Shown here piece after piece: positions 8,206-15,112 of a stretch of 41,031 bases of DNA. Positions within the stretch are counted from its first letter, which is position 1. Each line of letters begins with the position of its first letter. The stretch is from NCBI GenBank assembly GCA_030531425.1, contig JAUNNO010000006.1, forward strand, positions 1 through 41,031, in the 5' to 3' direction. Source of the stretch: a bacterium (GTDB lineage Bacteria; Bacillota_I; Bacilli_A; RF39; UBA660). The position numbers and the translations under genes are program-made. Under the pieces are notes generated by a model, which ran no database searches, was not told the origin of the DNA, and saw nothing but the letters and a program-made list of their open reading frames with translations.

Positions 8206-9174
8206 ATGAAAGTAACAATACTTGGAACTGGTGCATACGGCCTAGCTTTATCAAAAATATTAGTAGAAAACAAAAATGAAGTTACTATGTGGACTACTTT
8301 TGAAGAAGAAAAAAATGAATTATTAAACACAAAAAAAAGTTCAAAAATTCCTGGATATATTTTAGATGATTCTGTTAAAATAACAACTAATTTAAAGGAA
8401 GCAATTGATAAAAGTACTTTGATTGTAATAGCTATACCAACAGCGTTTGTTACAGATGTTTGTAGGGAGTTGAAAAATTATATTAGCGATAATCAACATA
8501 TTTGTATTGCAAGTAAGGGAATAGAACAAGGAACTTGTCTATTTATACACGATATGATTAATAAGCAAATAAAAACAAAAAAAATAGGAGCGATATCAGG
8601 CCCTTCATTTGCAATAGATTTAGTAAAGAAAATTCCTGTTGGATTATCTGTGGCATCTAAGTGTAAATCAACATTAAATATAATAAAGAATGCTTTTTGT
8701 AATGATCATTTTAAACTATATCCAACAACTGATATAATAGGAATAGAAATATGTGGTTCTGTTAAAAATATACTTGCTATAGCATCCGGTATAGTAGATG
8801 GTATGGGATATCCAATATCAACACAGGCTATGTTAATTACAGAATCACTTCACGATGTTAAATCTTTAATTAAATCTTTAGGTGGATCTAAAAAAACTAT
8901 ATTAAGTTTTGCTGGCTTTGGAGATATACTACTTACTTGCTTAAGTGAAAAAAGTAGAAATTATACATTCGGAAAATTAATAGGATCAAATGCATCAAAA
9001 GAAAAGCTAGATGAATATAAAAAAAATATAACAGTCGAAGGATTGTACACACTAAAAAGTATATATAAACTAATAAGAAACAAGAAAATAGATATACCTA
9101 TTATAAATATAATATATGATATTGTCTTTAAAGAGAAAGATCCGATTATATTAATAGATCATCTTTCAATTTGA
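8206..9174 (+). CDS. gpsA: Glycerol-3-phosphate dehydrogenase [NAD(P)+]
   Basis: Reduces dihydroxyacetone phosphate to sn-glycerol 3-phosphate, the backbone precursor of membrane phospholipids; soluble cytoplasmic enzyme. The Rossmann nucleotide motif is at the N-terminus (TILGTGAYGLALSKIL), followed by IAIPTAFV, ISGPSFAIDL and the catalytic region EICGSVKNILAIASGI with Lys187. The C-terminal substrate domain has GFGDILLTCLSEKSRNYTFG. Length 322 is normal for GpsA. ATG 8206 follows AGGTGATAAG. The stop codon TGA overlaps the -35 box (TTGACA) of the next gene, showing tight packing. Confidence 0.93.
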   Translation: MKVTILGTGAYGLALSKILVENKNEVTMWTTFEEEKNELLNTKKSSKIPGYILDDSVKITTNLKEAIDKSTLIVIAIPTAFVTDVCRELKNYISDNQHICIASKGIEQGTCLFIHDMINKQIKTKKIGAISGPSFAIDLVKKIPVGLSVASKCKSTLNIIKNAFCNDHFKLYPTTDIIGIEICGSVKNILAIASGIVDGMGYPISTQAMLITESLHDVKSLIKSLGGSKKTILSFAGFGDILLTCLSEKSRNYTFGKLIGSNASKEKLDEYKKNITVEGLYTLKSIYKLIRNKKIDIPIINIIYDIVFKEKDPIILIDHLSI

Positions 9175-9199
9175 CAAATTAAGTAAAAATAGTTAAAAT
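9171..9199 (+). promoter_or_regulatory. Consensus promoter of the NrtR-like gene
   Basis: TTGACA (9171-9176), 17-nt spacer, TAAAAT (9194-9199). The -35 box overlaps the gpsA stop codon. Confidence 0.75.
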
Positions 9200-9230
9200 A
9201 TAGGTGTATTTTAAACGCAAAGGGATTTTT

Positions 9231-9812
9231 ATGAATATAAAGATAAGAAGTATTATTAATATTTTTACAATACTAGATGGTGAAATTAACATTTTATTAA
9301 AAAATAATGAATATATTATTGTAGATTGTTTTGATAATTTAGAAAAGATTAATGATGAATATATAGCTAATAATTTAAAAATTACAAATTTAAATTTAAA
9401 ACAATGTCATACTTTTAGCTGCAAAGATGAAGATGAGTTTAAAATAGATGTTTTATATATTGGAGTAGTTAATGCAAATGATATAAAATTAGATAATAAT
9501 TTTATATTTGTTCCGATAAGTAGTTGTAATATAAAAGAAAGCTTTTTAAATATTGGATTAGAATATTTAAAAAAAGAATTATCAATATATGGTAATATAA
9601 AAAAAATATATAATAATGAATTTTCTTTGCCTGAAATTCAAAAAATATTTGAATTTATTTTAGAAAAAAAGATAGATAGAAGAAATTTTAGAAAGAAATT
9701 AATAAAGATGGATATTATAGAGTCATTAGAAAAAATAGATTATAATAAAAAAGGAAGACCAGCTAAACTTTATAAATTAAAAAGCAAAGATGATGATTTT
9801 ATTTTAATATAG
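9231..9812 (+). CDS. NrtR-like winged-helix regulator with degenerate Nudix domain
   Basis: Protein of 193 residues. The C-terminal about 65 residues (FSLPEIQKIFEFILEKKIDR, then NFRKKL, IIESLE and GRPAKLYKLK) match the winged-helix DNA-binding domain found at the end of NrtR/YjhB-type Nudix regulators, which control NAD or sugar metabolism in response to ADP-ribose-like ligands. The N-terminal part has the size and beta-rich pattern of a Nudix fold (FTILDGEINILLKNNEYIIVDC) but no Nudix box (GX5EX7REUXEEXGU), so it should not hydrolyse anything. It may still bind a ligand or dimerise. I chose ATG 9231 (AAAGGGATTTTT upstream); the in-frame start at 9204 lies at the expected transcription start. 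The target operon is unknown. Confidence 0.6.
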   Translation: MNIKIRSIINIFTILDGEINILLKNNEYIIVDCFDNLEKINDEYIANNLKITNLNLKQCHTFSCKDEDEFKIDVLYIGVVNANDIKLDNNFIFVPISSCNIKESFLNIGLEYLKKELSIYGNIKKIYNNEFSLPEIQKIFEFILEKKIDRRNFRKKLIKMDIIESLEKIDYNKKGRPAKLYKLKSKDDDFILI

Positions 9813-9824
9813 GAGGTATTTATA

Positions 9825-9953
9825 ATGACAAAATGGGGAGTAAGATCAATGGTGTGGTATGTGTTTATACTTGTTGTAGCATTTTGTATATCACTATTTT
9901 ATTATTTAAAATTTATAAATGATCCTTTTATACAAAATATATTTATAAAATAA
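9825..9953 (+). CDS. Small single-span membrane protein, 42 residues
   Basis: ATG 9825 follows a perfect TAGGAGGTATTTATA, 12 nt after the NrtR-like gene, so it is translated as the second gene of that operon. The product begins MTKWGVRSMVWYVFILVVAF and continues through one hydrophobic helix (about residues 9-30), ending IFIK. Its position just upstream of secE-nusG recalls the small rpmG (L33) gene often found there, but there are no cysteines in CxxC pairs and the hydrophobicity rules out L33. Function unknown. A strong terminator follows at 9984. Confidence 0.7.
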   Translation: MTKWGVRSMVWYVFILVVAFCISLFYYLKFINDPFIQNIFIK

Positions 9954-9983
9954 AAAAATATCATATAGTAAAAAAATTATTTT

Positions 9984-10016
9984 TATAGCTAATTATATTA
10001 AATTAGCTATATTTTT
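9984..10016 (+). terminator. Terminator before secE
   Basis: Perfect 11-bp stem TATAGCTAATT / AATTAGCTATA, loop ATATTA, followed by TTTTT. Confidence 0.85.
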
Positions 10017-10017
10017 G

Positions 10018-10046
10018 TTGACTTTAAAATAAATTTGTGTTAATAT
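10018..10046 (+). promoter_or_regulatory. secE-nusG promoter
   Basis: TTGACT (10018-10023), 17-nt spacer, TAATAT (10041-10046). A second possible -10 box, TATAAT at 10091-10096, lies 15 nt before the secE start. The leader between them has a short hairpin (ACAC GGGTAAT GTGT). Confidence 0.65.
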
Positions 10047-10111
10047 TTATCTAGACACGGGTAATGTGTTTTTATTTTAGAAAAAAATCATATAATTAAA
10101 GAGGTGTAAAT

Positions 10112-10291
10112 ATGAAAGCTATAGCAAGATTTTTTGTTAATGTAAAAAAAGAAATGACTAAAGTAAGATGGCCAAAGAAAAAAGAAATGATAACATTTTC
10201 TATTGCTACAATAGTTATAATTTGCTTTTTTATGGCATTTTTCTCAATATCAGATGTAGTAATTGGACTAGTTAAGAAGGTGTTTATTTAA
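10112..10291 (+). CDS. secE: Preprotein translocase subunit SecE
   Basis: 59 residues: MKAIARFFVNVKKEMTKVRW, then PKKKEMITFS and one transmembrane helix (about 29-52). The amphipathic motif KKEMTKVRWPKKKEM is the conserved SecE cytoplasmic helix that clamps SecY. Single-span SecE of about 60 residues is normal for Gram-positives. The start follows AGAGGTGTAAAT. The stop TAA shares its last A with the ATG of nusG (TAATG), so the two are translationally coupled, as in most Bacillota. Confidence 0.93.
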   Translation: MKAIARFFVNVKKEMTKVRWPKKKEMITFSIATIVIICFFMAFFSISDVVIGLVKKVFI

Positions 10292-10824
10292 TGGAAAAAG
10301 AGTGGTATGTAGTTAATACTTATTCAGGCCATGAGAATAAAGTAAAAGAAAAACTTGAAATGCGTGCAAGTTCAATGGGTATGGAAGATTATATATTTAG
10401 AGTAGTAGTTCCATCTCAAAAAGAAGTTACTATTAAAAATGGTAAAGAAGTAGAAAAAGAATCTAAGATGTTTCCTGGATATATTTTAGTTGAAATGATT
10501 ATGACAGATGAAGCTTGGTTTATTGTACGTAATACACCTGGTGTAACAGGATTTATAGGATCAAGTGGTAAAGGTGCTAAGCCATTTCCTTTAACAAAAC
10601 CTGAGGTAGATAAAATACTTGGTAATATGGGTATGAGTAGAATAGATGTAGTAAATGAAATTAGTGAAGGTGATTCTGTTAAAGTTACATCTGGTGCCTT
10701 TGCTAATATGATGGGTAAAGTTAAATTAGTAGATATGGCAAATCAAAAAATGGAAGTTGCATTAGACTTATTTGGTCAAGAGACTATAGTAGAAGTATTA
10801 TTTACTGAAATAGAAAAAATATAA
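10291..10824 (+). CDS. nusG: Transcription termination/antitermination factor NusG
   Basis: 177 residues. The NGN domain starts WYVVNTYSGHENKVKEKLE; the RNA-polymerase contact region reads MFPGYILVEM and VRNTPGVTGFIGS. The C-terminal KOW domain is EISEGDSVKVTSGAFANMMG. NusG binds the beta-prime clamp helices and modulates pausing and termination, and links RNA polymerase to ribosomal S10. It overlaps secE by one base and precedes the L11 operon, the normal Bacillota order. Confidence 0.95.
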   Translation: MEKEWYVVNTYSGHENKVKEKLEMRASSMGMEDYIFRVVVPSQKEVTIKNGKEVEKESKMFPGYILVEMIMTDEAWFIVRNTPGVTGFIGSSGKGAKPFPLTKPEVDKILGNMGMSRIDVVNEISEGDSVKVTSGAFANMMGKVKLVDMANQKMEVALDLFGQETIVEVLFTEIEKI

Positions 10825-10829
10825 AAGTA

Positions 10830-10858
10830 TTTACAAACAATTGAAAATATGTTATTAT
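10830..10858 (+). promoter_or_regulatory. rplK (L11 operon) promoter
   Basis: TTTACA (10830-10835), 17-nt spacer, TATTAT (10853-10858), immediately behind nusG. Transcription should begin near the GGG at 10863. Confidence 0.65.
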
Positions 10859-10862
10859 TATA

Positions 10863-10972
10863 GGGCTATATTGTTTTAATATAGATTTTGTGGGAGCTAA
10901 TGTTTGGGTTAATCTTAATTTGGAAACCTGAAAAGCGGAGCATTTTTACCACAACGAAAAAACAAAATTTAT
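10863..10972 (+). ncRNA. Structured 5' leader of the rplK-rplA operon, probable L1-responsive regulator
   Basis: The leader opens with a perfect hairpin CTATATT-GTTTT-AATATAG. A second domain is closed by TTGTGG (start) and CCACAA (end, just before AACAAAATTTATAGGAGGTG), enclosing GAGC/GGAGC segments. A closing GTGGGAG...ACCAC pairing before rplK is what I would expect of the L1-binding mRNA site, by which L1 represses its own operon in many bacteria. The assignment to L1 is inference; the pairing is visible. Confidence 0.5.
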
Positions 10973-10986
10973 AGGAGGTGTTTTTC

Positions 10987-11409
10987 GTGGCACAATTAGT
11001 TAAACAAATTAAATTACAAGTACCAGCAGGAAAAGCAACACCAGCTCCACCAGTTGGAACGGTTTTAGGACCTGCAGGTATTAATTTACAAGAATTCTGT
11101 ACAAAATATAATGATGCAACTAAAGATAAAATGGGAGATATATTACCAGTAGTTATTAATGTTTATGAAGATAGAACATTTGACTTTGTAATTAAGACTC
11201 CACCAACAGCATTCTTAATAAAGAAAATCTGTAATGTTAAAAAAGGATCAACTAAAGGATCAAAAGAGATAGTTGGAAATATGAGTAAAGAACAACTTAG
11301 GCAAATTGCAGAAATTAAATTACCAGATTTAAATTGCTATTCACTAGAAGAAGCAATGAAGATTGTTTCAGGAACAGCAAAAAATATGGGAATTAAAGTA
11401 GAAGAATAA
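10987..11409 (+). CDS. rplK: 50S ribosomal protein L11
   Basis: 140 residues beginning (V/M)AQLVKQIKLQVPAGKATPAP. L11 binds 23S rRNA helices 43-44 at the GTPase centre and is needed for stringent-factor activation. The proline-rich GKATPAPPVGTVLGPAGIN motif and the C-terminal RNA-binding SGTAKNMGIKV are present. I chose GTG 10987, because AGGAGGTG (10973-10980) sits 6 nt upstream and the protein then has the normal L11 length; an apparent start at 10978 lies inside that ribosome binding site. Confidence 0.95.
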   Translation: MAQLVKQIKLQVPAGKATPAPPVGTVLGPAGINLQEFCTKYNDATKDKMGDILPVVINVYEDRTFDFVIKTPPTAFLIKKICNVKKGSTKGSKEIVGNMSKEQLRQIAEIKLPDLNCYSLEEAMKIVSGTAKNMGIKVEE

Positions 11410-11497
11410 TTTAATTAATAATAAATAATATGATTTTGAATTCCGCTTTTCAATTTCAAACTTATTTAAATAAAAAAAATATAAATAGGAGGTAAGT

Positions 11498-12193
11498 ATG
11501 AAAAGAGGAAAAAAATACTTAGAGGCTTCAAGTAAAATTGAAAAAGGTAAAGCTTATGAGATTAAAGAAGCAGTAGAATTGTTAAAAGAAATTAAAACAG
11601 CTAATTTTGATGAATCTGTTGAACTTGTACTTAGACTTAACTTAGATACTAAAAAAGCAGATCAACAATTAAGAGGTGCTACAGTACTTCCAAATGGAAT
11701 TGGTAAAACAAAAAAAGTTTTAGTAATTGCAAAGGGAGCTAAAGCAACTGAAGCAAAAGAAGCTGGAGCTGATTATGTAGGAGATAATGATATGATTGAT
11801 AAAATATCAAATGAGAATTGGTTTGATTTTGATACAATGATAGCAACTCCAGATATGATGCCAGCATTAGGTAAAATAGGACGTGTTTTAGGGCCTCGTG
11901 GATTAATGCCAAATCCAAAGACTGGAACAGTTACTATGGATATTAAAAAGGCTGTTGAAGACGTTAAAAAAGGTCGTGTAGAGTATAGAACTGATTCTTT
12001 TGGAAATGTTGCTGTATTAGTTGGTAAGTCATCATTTGATACAGATAAATTAGTTGAAAATATTTCATCTTTTGTAGCACTTATAAATAAGACTAAACCA
12101 AGTACAGTTAAAGGTAAATATATTCTAAATATATCAGTTTCAACTACTATGGGCCCTGGTATAAAAGTAGATGCTCAAAGTTTTGAAAATTAA
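11498..12193 (+). CDS. rplA: 50S ribosomal protein L1
   Basis: 231 residues. L1 forms the mobile stalk at the E site and often represses its own operon by binding the mRNA. Family motifs seen: [39 protein letters not shown] and [11 protein letters not shown]. The start ATG follows TAGGAGGTAAGT. An 88-nt AT-rich spacer without obvious promoter separates it from rplK, so both are probably on one transcript. Confidence 0.95.
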   Translation: MKRGKKYLEASSKIEKGKAYEIKEAVELLKEIKTANFDESVELVLRLNLDTKKADQQLRGATVLPNGIGKTKKVLVIAKGAKATEAKEAGADYVGDNDMIDKISNENWFDFDTMIATPDMMPALGKIGRVLGPRGLMPNPKTGTVTMDIKKAVEDVKKGRVEYRTDSFGNVAVLVGKSSFDTDKLVENISSFVALINKTKPSTVKGKYILNISVSTTMGPGIKVDAQSFEN

Positions 12194-12196
12194 TTA

Positions 12197-12225
12197 TTGT
12201 AAATAATAAAAAGTTGTGTTATAAT
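12197..12225 (+). promoter_or_regulatory. rplJ-rplL promoter
   Basis: TTGTAA (12197-12202), 17-nt spacer, TATAAT (12220-12225), starting 4 nt after the rplA stop codon. It drives the L10 leader that follows. Confidence 0.75.
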
Positions 12226-12231
12226 AAATGC

Positions 12232-12332
12232 AATTGGAGATAGTACCGTAGACAGTAGGGGAGAATTCTTAATAATCCTACCGAGGAACTTAAGTATAGT
12301 TCATATGTCCCTACGGTTGTAGGGACTTTTTT
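12232..12332 (+). ncRNA. Ribosomal protein L10 leader (autoregulatory mRNA)
   Basis: The sequence shows the L10-leader pattern known upstream of rplJ in Bacillota: CCGTAGACAGTAGGGGAG, then TAATCCTACCGAGGAAC, forming the kink-turn-containing stem that binds the L10(L12)4 complex. It ends in a strong terminator hairpin (next entry). When L10 is in excess, binding is expected to favour termination. Confidence 0.85.
12307..12332 (+). terminator. Attenuator terminator of the L10 leader
   Basis: Perfect 8-bp GC-rich stem GTCCCTAC / GTAGGGAC with GGTT loop and six T. Part of the upstream leader (CCGTAG, TAGGG) can pair alternatively with it. Confidence 0.85.
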
Positions 12333-12365
12333 ATAAAACACGGTGCAAAGAAAGAGAGGTGTTTT

Positions 12366-12857
12366 ATGGCAAATCCAAAAATATTAGAAGCTAAACAAGC
12401 TATTATTGATGAAATAACTAATAATGTTAAAGAATCTAGTTCATTTATATTCTTAGAAAATAACGGATTAACTGTACAAGAGACTATGGAACTTAGAAGA
12501 AAACTTAAAGATTCAGATTCTGAACTTAAGATTTACAAAAATACTTTAGTAGCTCGTGCATTAAAAAATTTAAATATTGACGTAAAAGATGAGTTAAATG
12601 GACCAAAAGTAGTTGCTTTTGGTAAAGATATAATTGAACCAATAAAAGCTGTTAACGAGTTTGCTAAAACTCATGATAAATTAGTTATGAAACTTGGTAT
12701 AGTAGATGGCAAGGTTACTGAGTTAGATGAACTTAAAAAACTTGCTACAATACCTTCAAGAGAAGGATTACTTACAATGTTTGCAAGTGGCTTACTTGCA
12801 ATACCAAAAGATTTTGCAATATGCTTAGATTTACATAGTAAAAATTTAGAAAGTTAA
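12366..12857 (+). CDS. rplJ: 50S ribosomal protein L10
   Basis: 163 residues. The N-terminal rRNA/L11-binding domain shows KQAIIDEITNNVKESSSFIF, then LTVQETMELRRKLKDS and YKNTLVARAL. The C-terminal helix (about 135-163) anchors L7/L12 dimers. Start ATG after AAAGAGAGGTGTTTT. Expression is controlled by the L10 leader directly upstream. rplL follows after 28 nt, so the two are made together, as required by the pentameric stalk. Confidence 0.95.
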   Translation: MANPKILEAKQAIIDEITNNVKESSSFIFLENNGLTVQETMELRRKLKDSDSELKIYKNTLVARALKNLNIDVKDELNGPKVVAFGKDIIEPIKAVNEFAKTHDKLVMKLGIVDGKVTELDELKKLATIPSREGLLTMFASGLLAIPKDFAICLDLHSKNLES

Positions 12858-12885
12858 AATATATAATTGAAAGGAGAGATAGATT

Positions 12886-13257
12886 ATGGCAAAATTAAGC
12901 GCAAAAGAAATTATTGATTCTCTAAAAGAAATGACACTTTTAGAAATTAAAGAAGTAGTAGATTTAATGAAAGAGGAATTTGGTGTTGACCCATCTGCAG
13001 TAGCAGTAGCAGCTCCTGTAGCTGATGCAGCAGGTGCAAATGAAGGACCAAGTTCAGTTGATGTAGTATTAGCTTCTGCTGGTGCTAACAAAATAGCTGT
13101 AATTAAATTAATTAAAGAAGTTACAGGATTAGGATTAGGTGACTCTAAAGCTATCGCTGATAATGGTGGAGTTATCAAAGAAAAAGTAGCTACATCTGAA
13201 GCGGAAGAATTAAAAGCTAAATTTGAAGAAGCTGGCGCAACTATTGAATTAAAATAA
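12886..13257 (+). CDS. rplL: 50S ribosomal protein L7/L12
   Basis: 123 residues: N-terminal dimerisation helix (MAKLSAKEIIDSLKEMTLLE), Ala-rich hinge (PSAVAVAAPVADAAGA), and the C-terminal factor-binding domain with KIAVIKLIKEVTGLGLGDSK. It recruits and activates elongation-factor GTPases. The start follows AAAGGAGAGATAGATT. Confidence 0.96.
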   Translation: MAKLSAKEIIDSLKEMTLLEIKEVVDLMKEEFGVDPSAVAVAAPVADAAGANEGPSSVDVVLASAGANKIAVIKLIKEVTGLGLGDSKAIADNGGVIKEKVATSEAEELKAKFEEAGATIELK

Positions 13258-13267
13258 TAATTAAGAT

Positions 13268-13305
13268 TTAAGCCTGTACTAGATATAGTATGGGCTTATC
13301 TTGTT
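13268..13305 (+). terminator. Weak terminator or attenuator after rplL
   Basis: An 11-bp stem with two wobbles, AAGCCTGTACT / AGTATGGGCTT, followed by ATCTTGTTT. The T-run is poor, so partial read-through into the downstream genes is likely. Confidence 0.5.
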
Positions 13306-13322
13306 TAATAGTAGGGGGTATT

Positions 13323-13952
13323 ATGAATAATAGTGAAATAAAAAATGGAAGAAAAAAATATTCCAAATTATTGGAATTAAAATTATTGTATGAAAAATGT
13401 AAAAATGATATAACAGAATTAGAAATTGATTCTAAAGTACAACTTTATTTAAATTTAAGTCAAAAAGAAAAACATTTAATTGATAAAAGGGATGAAATGT
13501 TAATTTCAGAATTAATAAGATATGATAGTGTAAGAAGATATTTGTATGCTAAACAAATATTGGATACATATAATGATAAAACTTTATCTGATTCAAGGAT
13601 TGTTAATAAATCTTTTAGTGGTCTTGCTTGCAGAACAAAAGATAGTAATAATATATTTATTTATATGGGAAGTTATGATAAATCTGATTCTATATGTATA
13701 GAGCAGAATAAAAAAATATATAATTTATATTTAGATTTAGAAACTCAAGTAGATAAAAAAGTATTACTTTCAGATGTTAATGATTTTGAAGAAAATAATA
13801 TTGTTGTTTATTTAACTGATAGTAGTGTTTATCATAGTGATAAATTTTATGATCAATTATTTTTTGACTTTAGAGAAAAATTTTTTGAAAACATTATCAA
13901 AAAAGGACAAGAAGAGGTTGTTAGTGAAATAAAAAATAGAAAGGCAAGATAA
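13323..13952 (+). CDS. Hypothetical cytoplasmic protein, 209 residues
   Basis: No family recognised. The product is highly charged (Lys, Asp, Glu, Asn), with no signal peptide or membrane helix. The first 90 residues look helical (KKYSKLLELKLLYEKCKNDI, NLSQKEKHLIDKRDEM) and may form a coiled coil; the rest alternates short beta-like segments (NIFIYMGSYDKSD, NIVVYLTDSSVY). ATG 13323 follows GGGGGTATT; an in-frame ATG upstream at 13290 lies in the rplL terminator region and is unlikely. It is separated by one base from a lipoprotein gene and then by one base from the methylase, so these three form a tight unit inserted between rplL and rpoB. Confidence 0.65.
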   Translation: MNNSEIKNGRKKYSKLLELKLLYEKCKNDITELEIDSKVQLYLNLSQKEKHLIDKRDEMLISELIRYDSVRRYLYAKQILDTYNDKTLSDSRIVNKSFSGLACRTKDSNNIFIYMGSYDKSDSICIEQNKKIYNLYLDLETQVDKKVLLSDVNDFEENNIVVYLTDSSVYHSDKFYDQLFFDFREKFFENIIKKGQEEVVSEIKNRKAR

Positions 13953-13953
13953 A

Positions 13954-14427
13954 ATGAAATTAAAAACAGGTAAAATTAATAATATAAATACAAAATTAAT
14001 AGCTGGCCTTCTTGCAACTGGAATTTCGTTAATTTCACTTTCAGGATGTACTTCAATTAATGACATAAAATATGAAAAATCACAAGAAGGAGTTGTACTA
14101 GCAGTATCTGATGATATAGATTTTCAAACGCTTAAGGATTGCTATTTTGTGAAAGTTATAGATGAGCAAAATAATATATATTATACAATTATATTAGAAG
14201 ATAATCACAAAATTTTAAAGACTCCTAAGTATTATGATTTGTTTACTTCTAAAGAAGTAAATTATAATAATGATTCTATTATATATGGAACACTTGCGTA
14301 TTATATAACTGCAATGGGATTGGAGCAAAAGTCTTATAGCGAAGAAGAGTTAAAAGATTTAATGGAAAAAATAGAGGATTATGAAAATAATCTTGAAAAC
14401 AATAAAAAATTAGTTAAGGAAAAATAA
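13954..14427 (+). CDS. Predicted lipoprotein, 157 residues, function unknown
   Basis: Typical lipoprotein signal: basic start (MKLKTGKINNINTK), hydrophobic core LIAGLLATGISLIS, and lipobox LSGC with Cys32 as the probable lipidated residue. The mature part is a small, acidic beta-rich domain with a Glu/Lys-rich helical tail (YSEEELKDLMEKIEDYENNL). No family recognised. It begins one base after the preceding hypothetical gene and ends one base before the methylase gene; it lacks a strong own ribosome binding site and probably depends on coupling. Confidence 0.7.
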   Translation: MKLKTGKINNINTKLIAGLLATGISLISLSGCTSINDIKYEKSQEGVVLAVSDDIDFQTLKDCYFVKVIDEQNNIYYTIILEDNHKILKTPKYYDLFTSKEVNYNNDSIIYGTLAYYITAMGLEQKSYSEEELKDLMEKIEDYENNLENNKKLVKEK

Positions 14428-14428
14428 A

Positions 14429-15016
14429 ATGAGTTATTATTTTGATAAAAAAACTGATGTTGAAAGTAATGAAATTACAATAAAAGCAGAATTATTTGGC
14501 AATATTTATACTTTTAAAACAGATAATAATGTATTTTCTAAAAAAGGATTAGATTTTGGTACAAGAACTTTACTTGAAAGCATAAATTTAAAAAACATAA
14601 AAGGTGATGTACTTGATTTTGGATGTGGATATGGTCCAATTGGAATAATTATTAAATCTAATACAAATTCAAATGTAGATATGATCGATATTAATGAAAG
14701 AGCACTAAATTTAGCTAGAAAAAATGCTAAAATTAATAATGTAGATGTTAATATATTTGAAAGTGATATTTATAATAATATATCTAAAAAATATGATTAT
14801 ATAATTACTAATCCACCTATTAGAGTAGGTAAAAAAATATTATATGAAATACTTATTAAAGCCAAAGATTATTTGAAAGAAAAAGGACATTTGATGTTTG
14901 TTATAAACAAGGATCAAGGAGCAAAAAGTGCTATAAAAGATATAGAAAGTTATTATAAAATTAAAATTATAAATAAAAATAAAGGATTTTATGTAATTGA
15001 TTGTCAAAATTGTTGA
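14429..15016 (+). CDS. RsmC/YbxB-like class I SAM methyltransferase
   Basis: 195 residues. SAM-binding motif I is VLDFGCGYGPIGI; acidic motif II is DMIDINERALNLARKNA; the catalytic NPP(I/F) motif is DYIITNPPIRVGK. This motif set and the position between rplL and rpoB match B. subtilis YbxB, related to RsmC, the 16S rRNA guanine-N2 methyltransferase (G1207 in E. coli). The exact target base is inference. It ends with TGA, and the rpoB -35 box overlaps this stop. Confidence 0.85.
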   Translation: MSYYFDKKTDVESNEITIKAELFGNIYTFKTDNNVFSKKGLDFGTRTLLESINLKNIKGDVLDFGCGYGPIGIIIKSNTNSNVDMIDINERALNLARKNAKINNVDVNIFESDIYNNISKKYDYIITNPPIRVGKKILYEILIKAKDYLKEKGHLMFVINKDQGAKSAIKDIESYYKIKIINKNKGFYVIDCQNC

Positions 15017-15041
15017 CTTATTTGACTAAATAATATATAAT
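15013..15041 (+). promoter_or_regulatory. rpoB-rpoC promoter
   Basis: TTGACT (15013-15018), 17-nt spacer, TATAAT (15036-15041). Its -35 box overlaps the methylase stop. The rpoB leader is about 65 nt long. Confidence 0.75.
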
Positions 15042-15112
15042 TATAAATTGGCGGCATATATTATTCTGCTTAATATGTGTTTTCTAGAAAATATAGTTTA
15101 TGGGGTGAAAAA

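Noticed and set aside
9825-9953. Considered as ribosomal protein L33 (rpmG) because of its place before secE
   Set aside because: No CxxC pairs; strongly hydrophobic helix instead of a basic small ribosomal protein.
12846-13178. 110-codon minus-strand frame opposite rplL
   Set aside because: Pure shadow of L7/L12, driven by its Ala-rich hinge codons.
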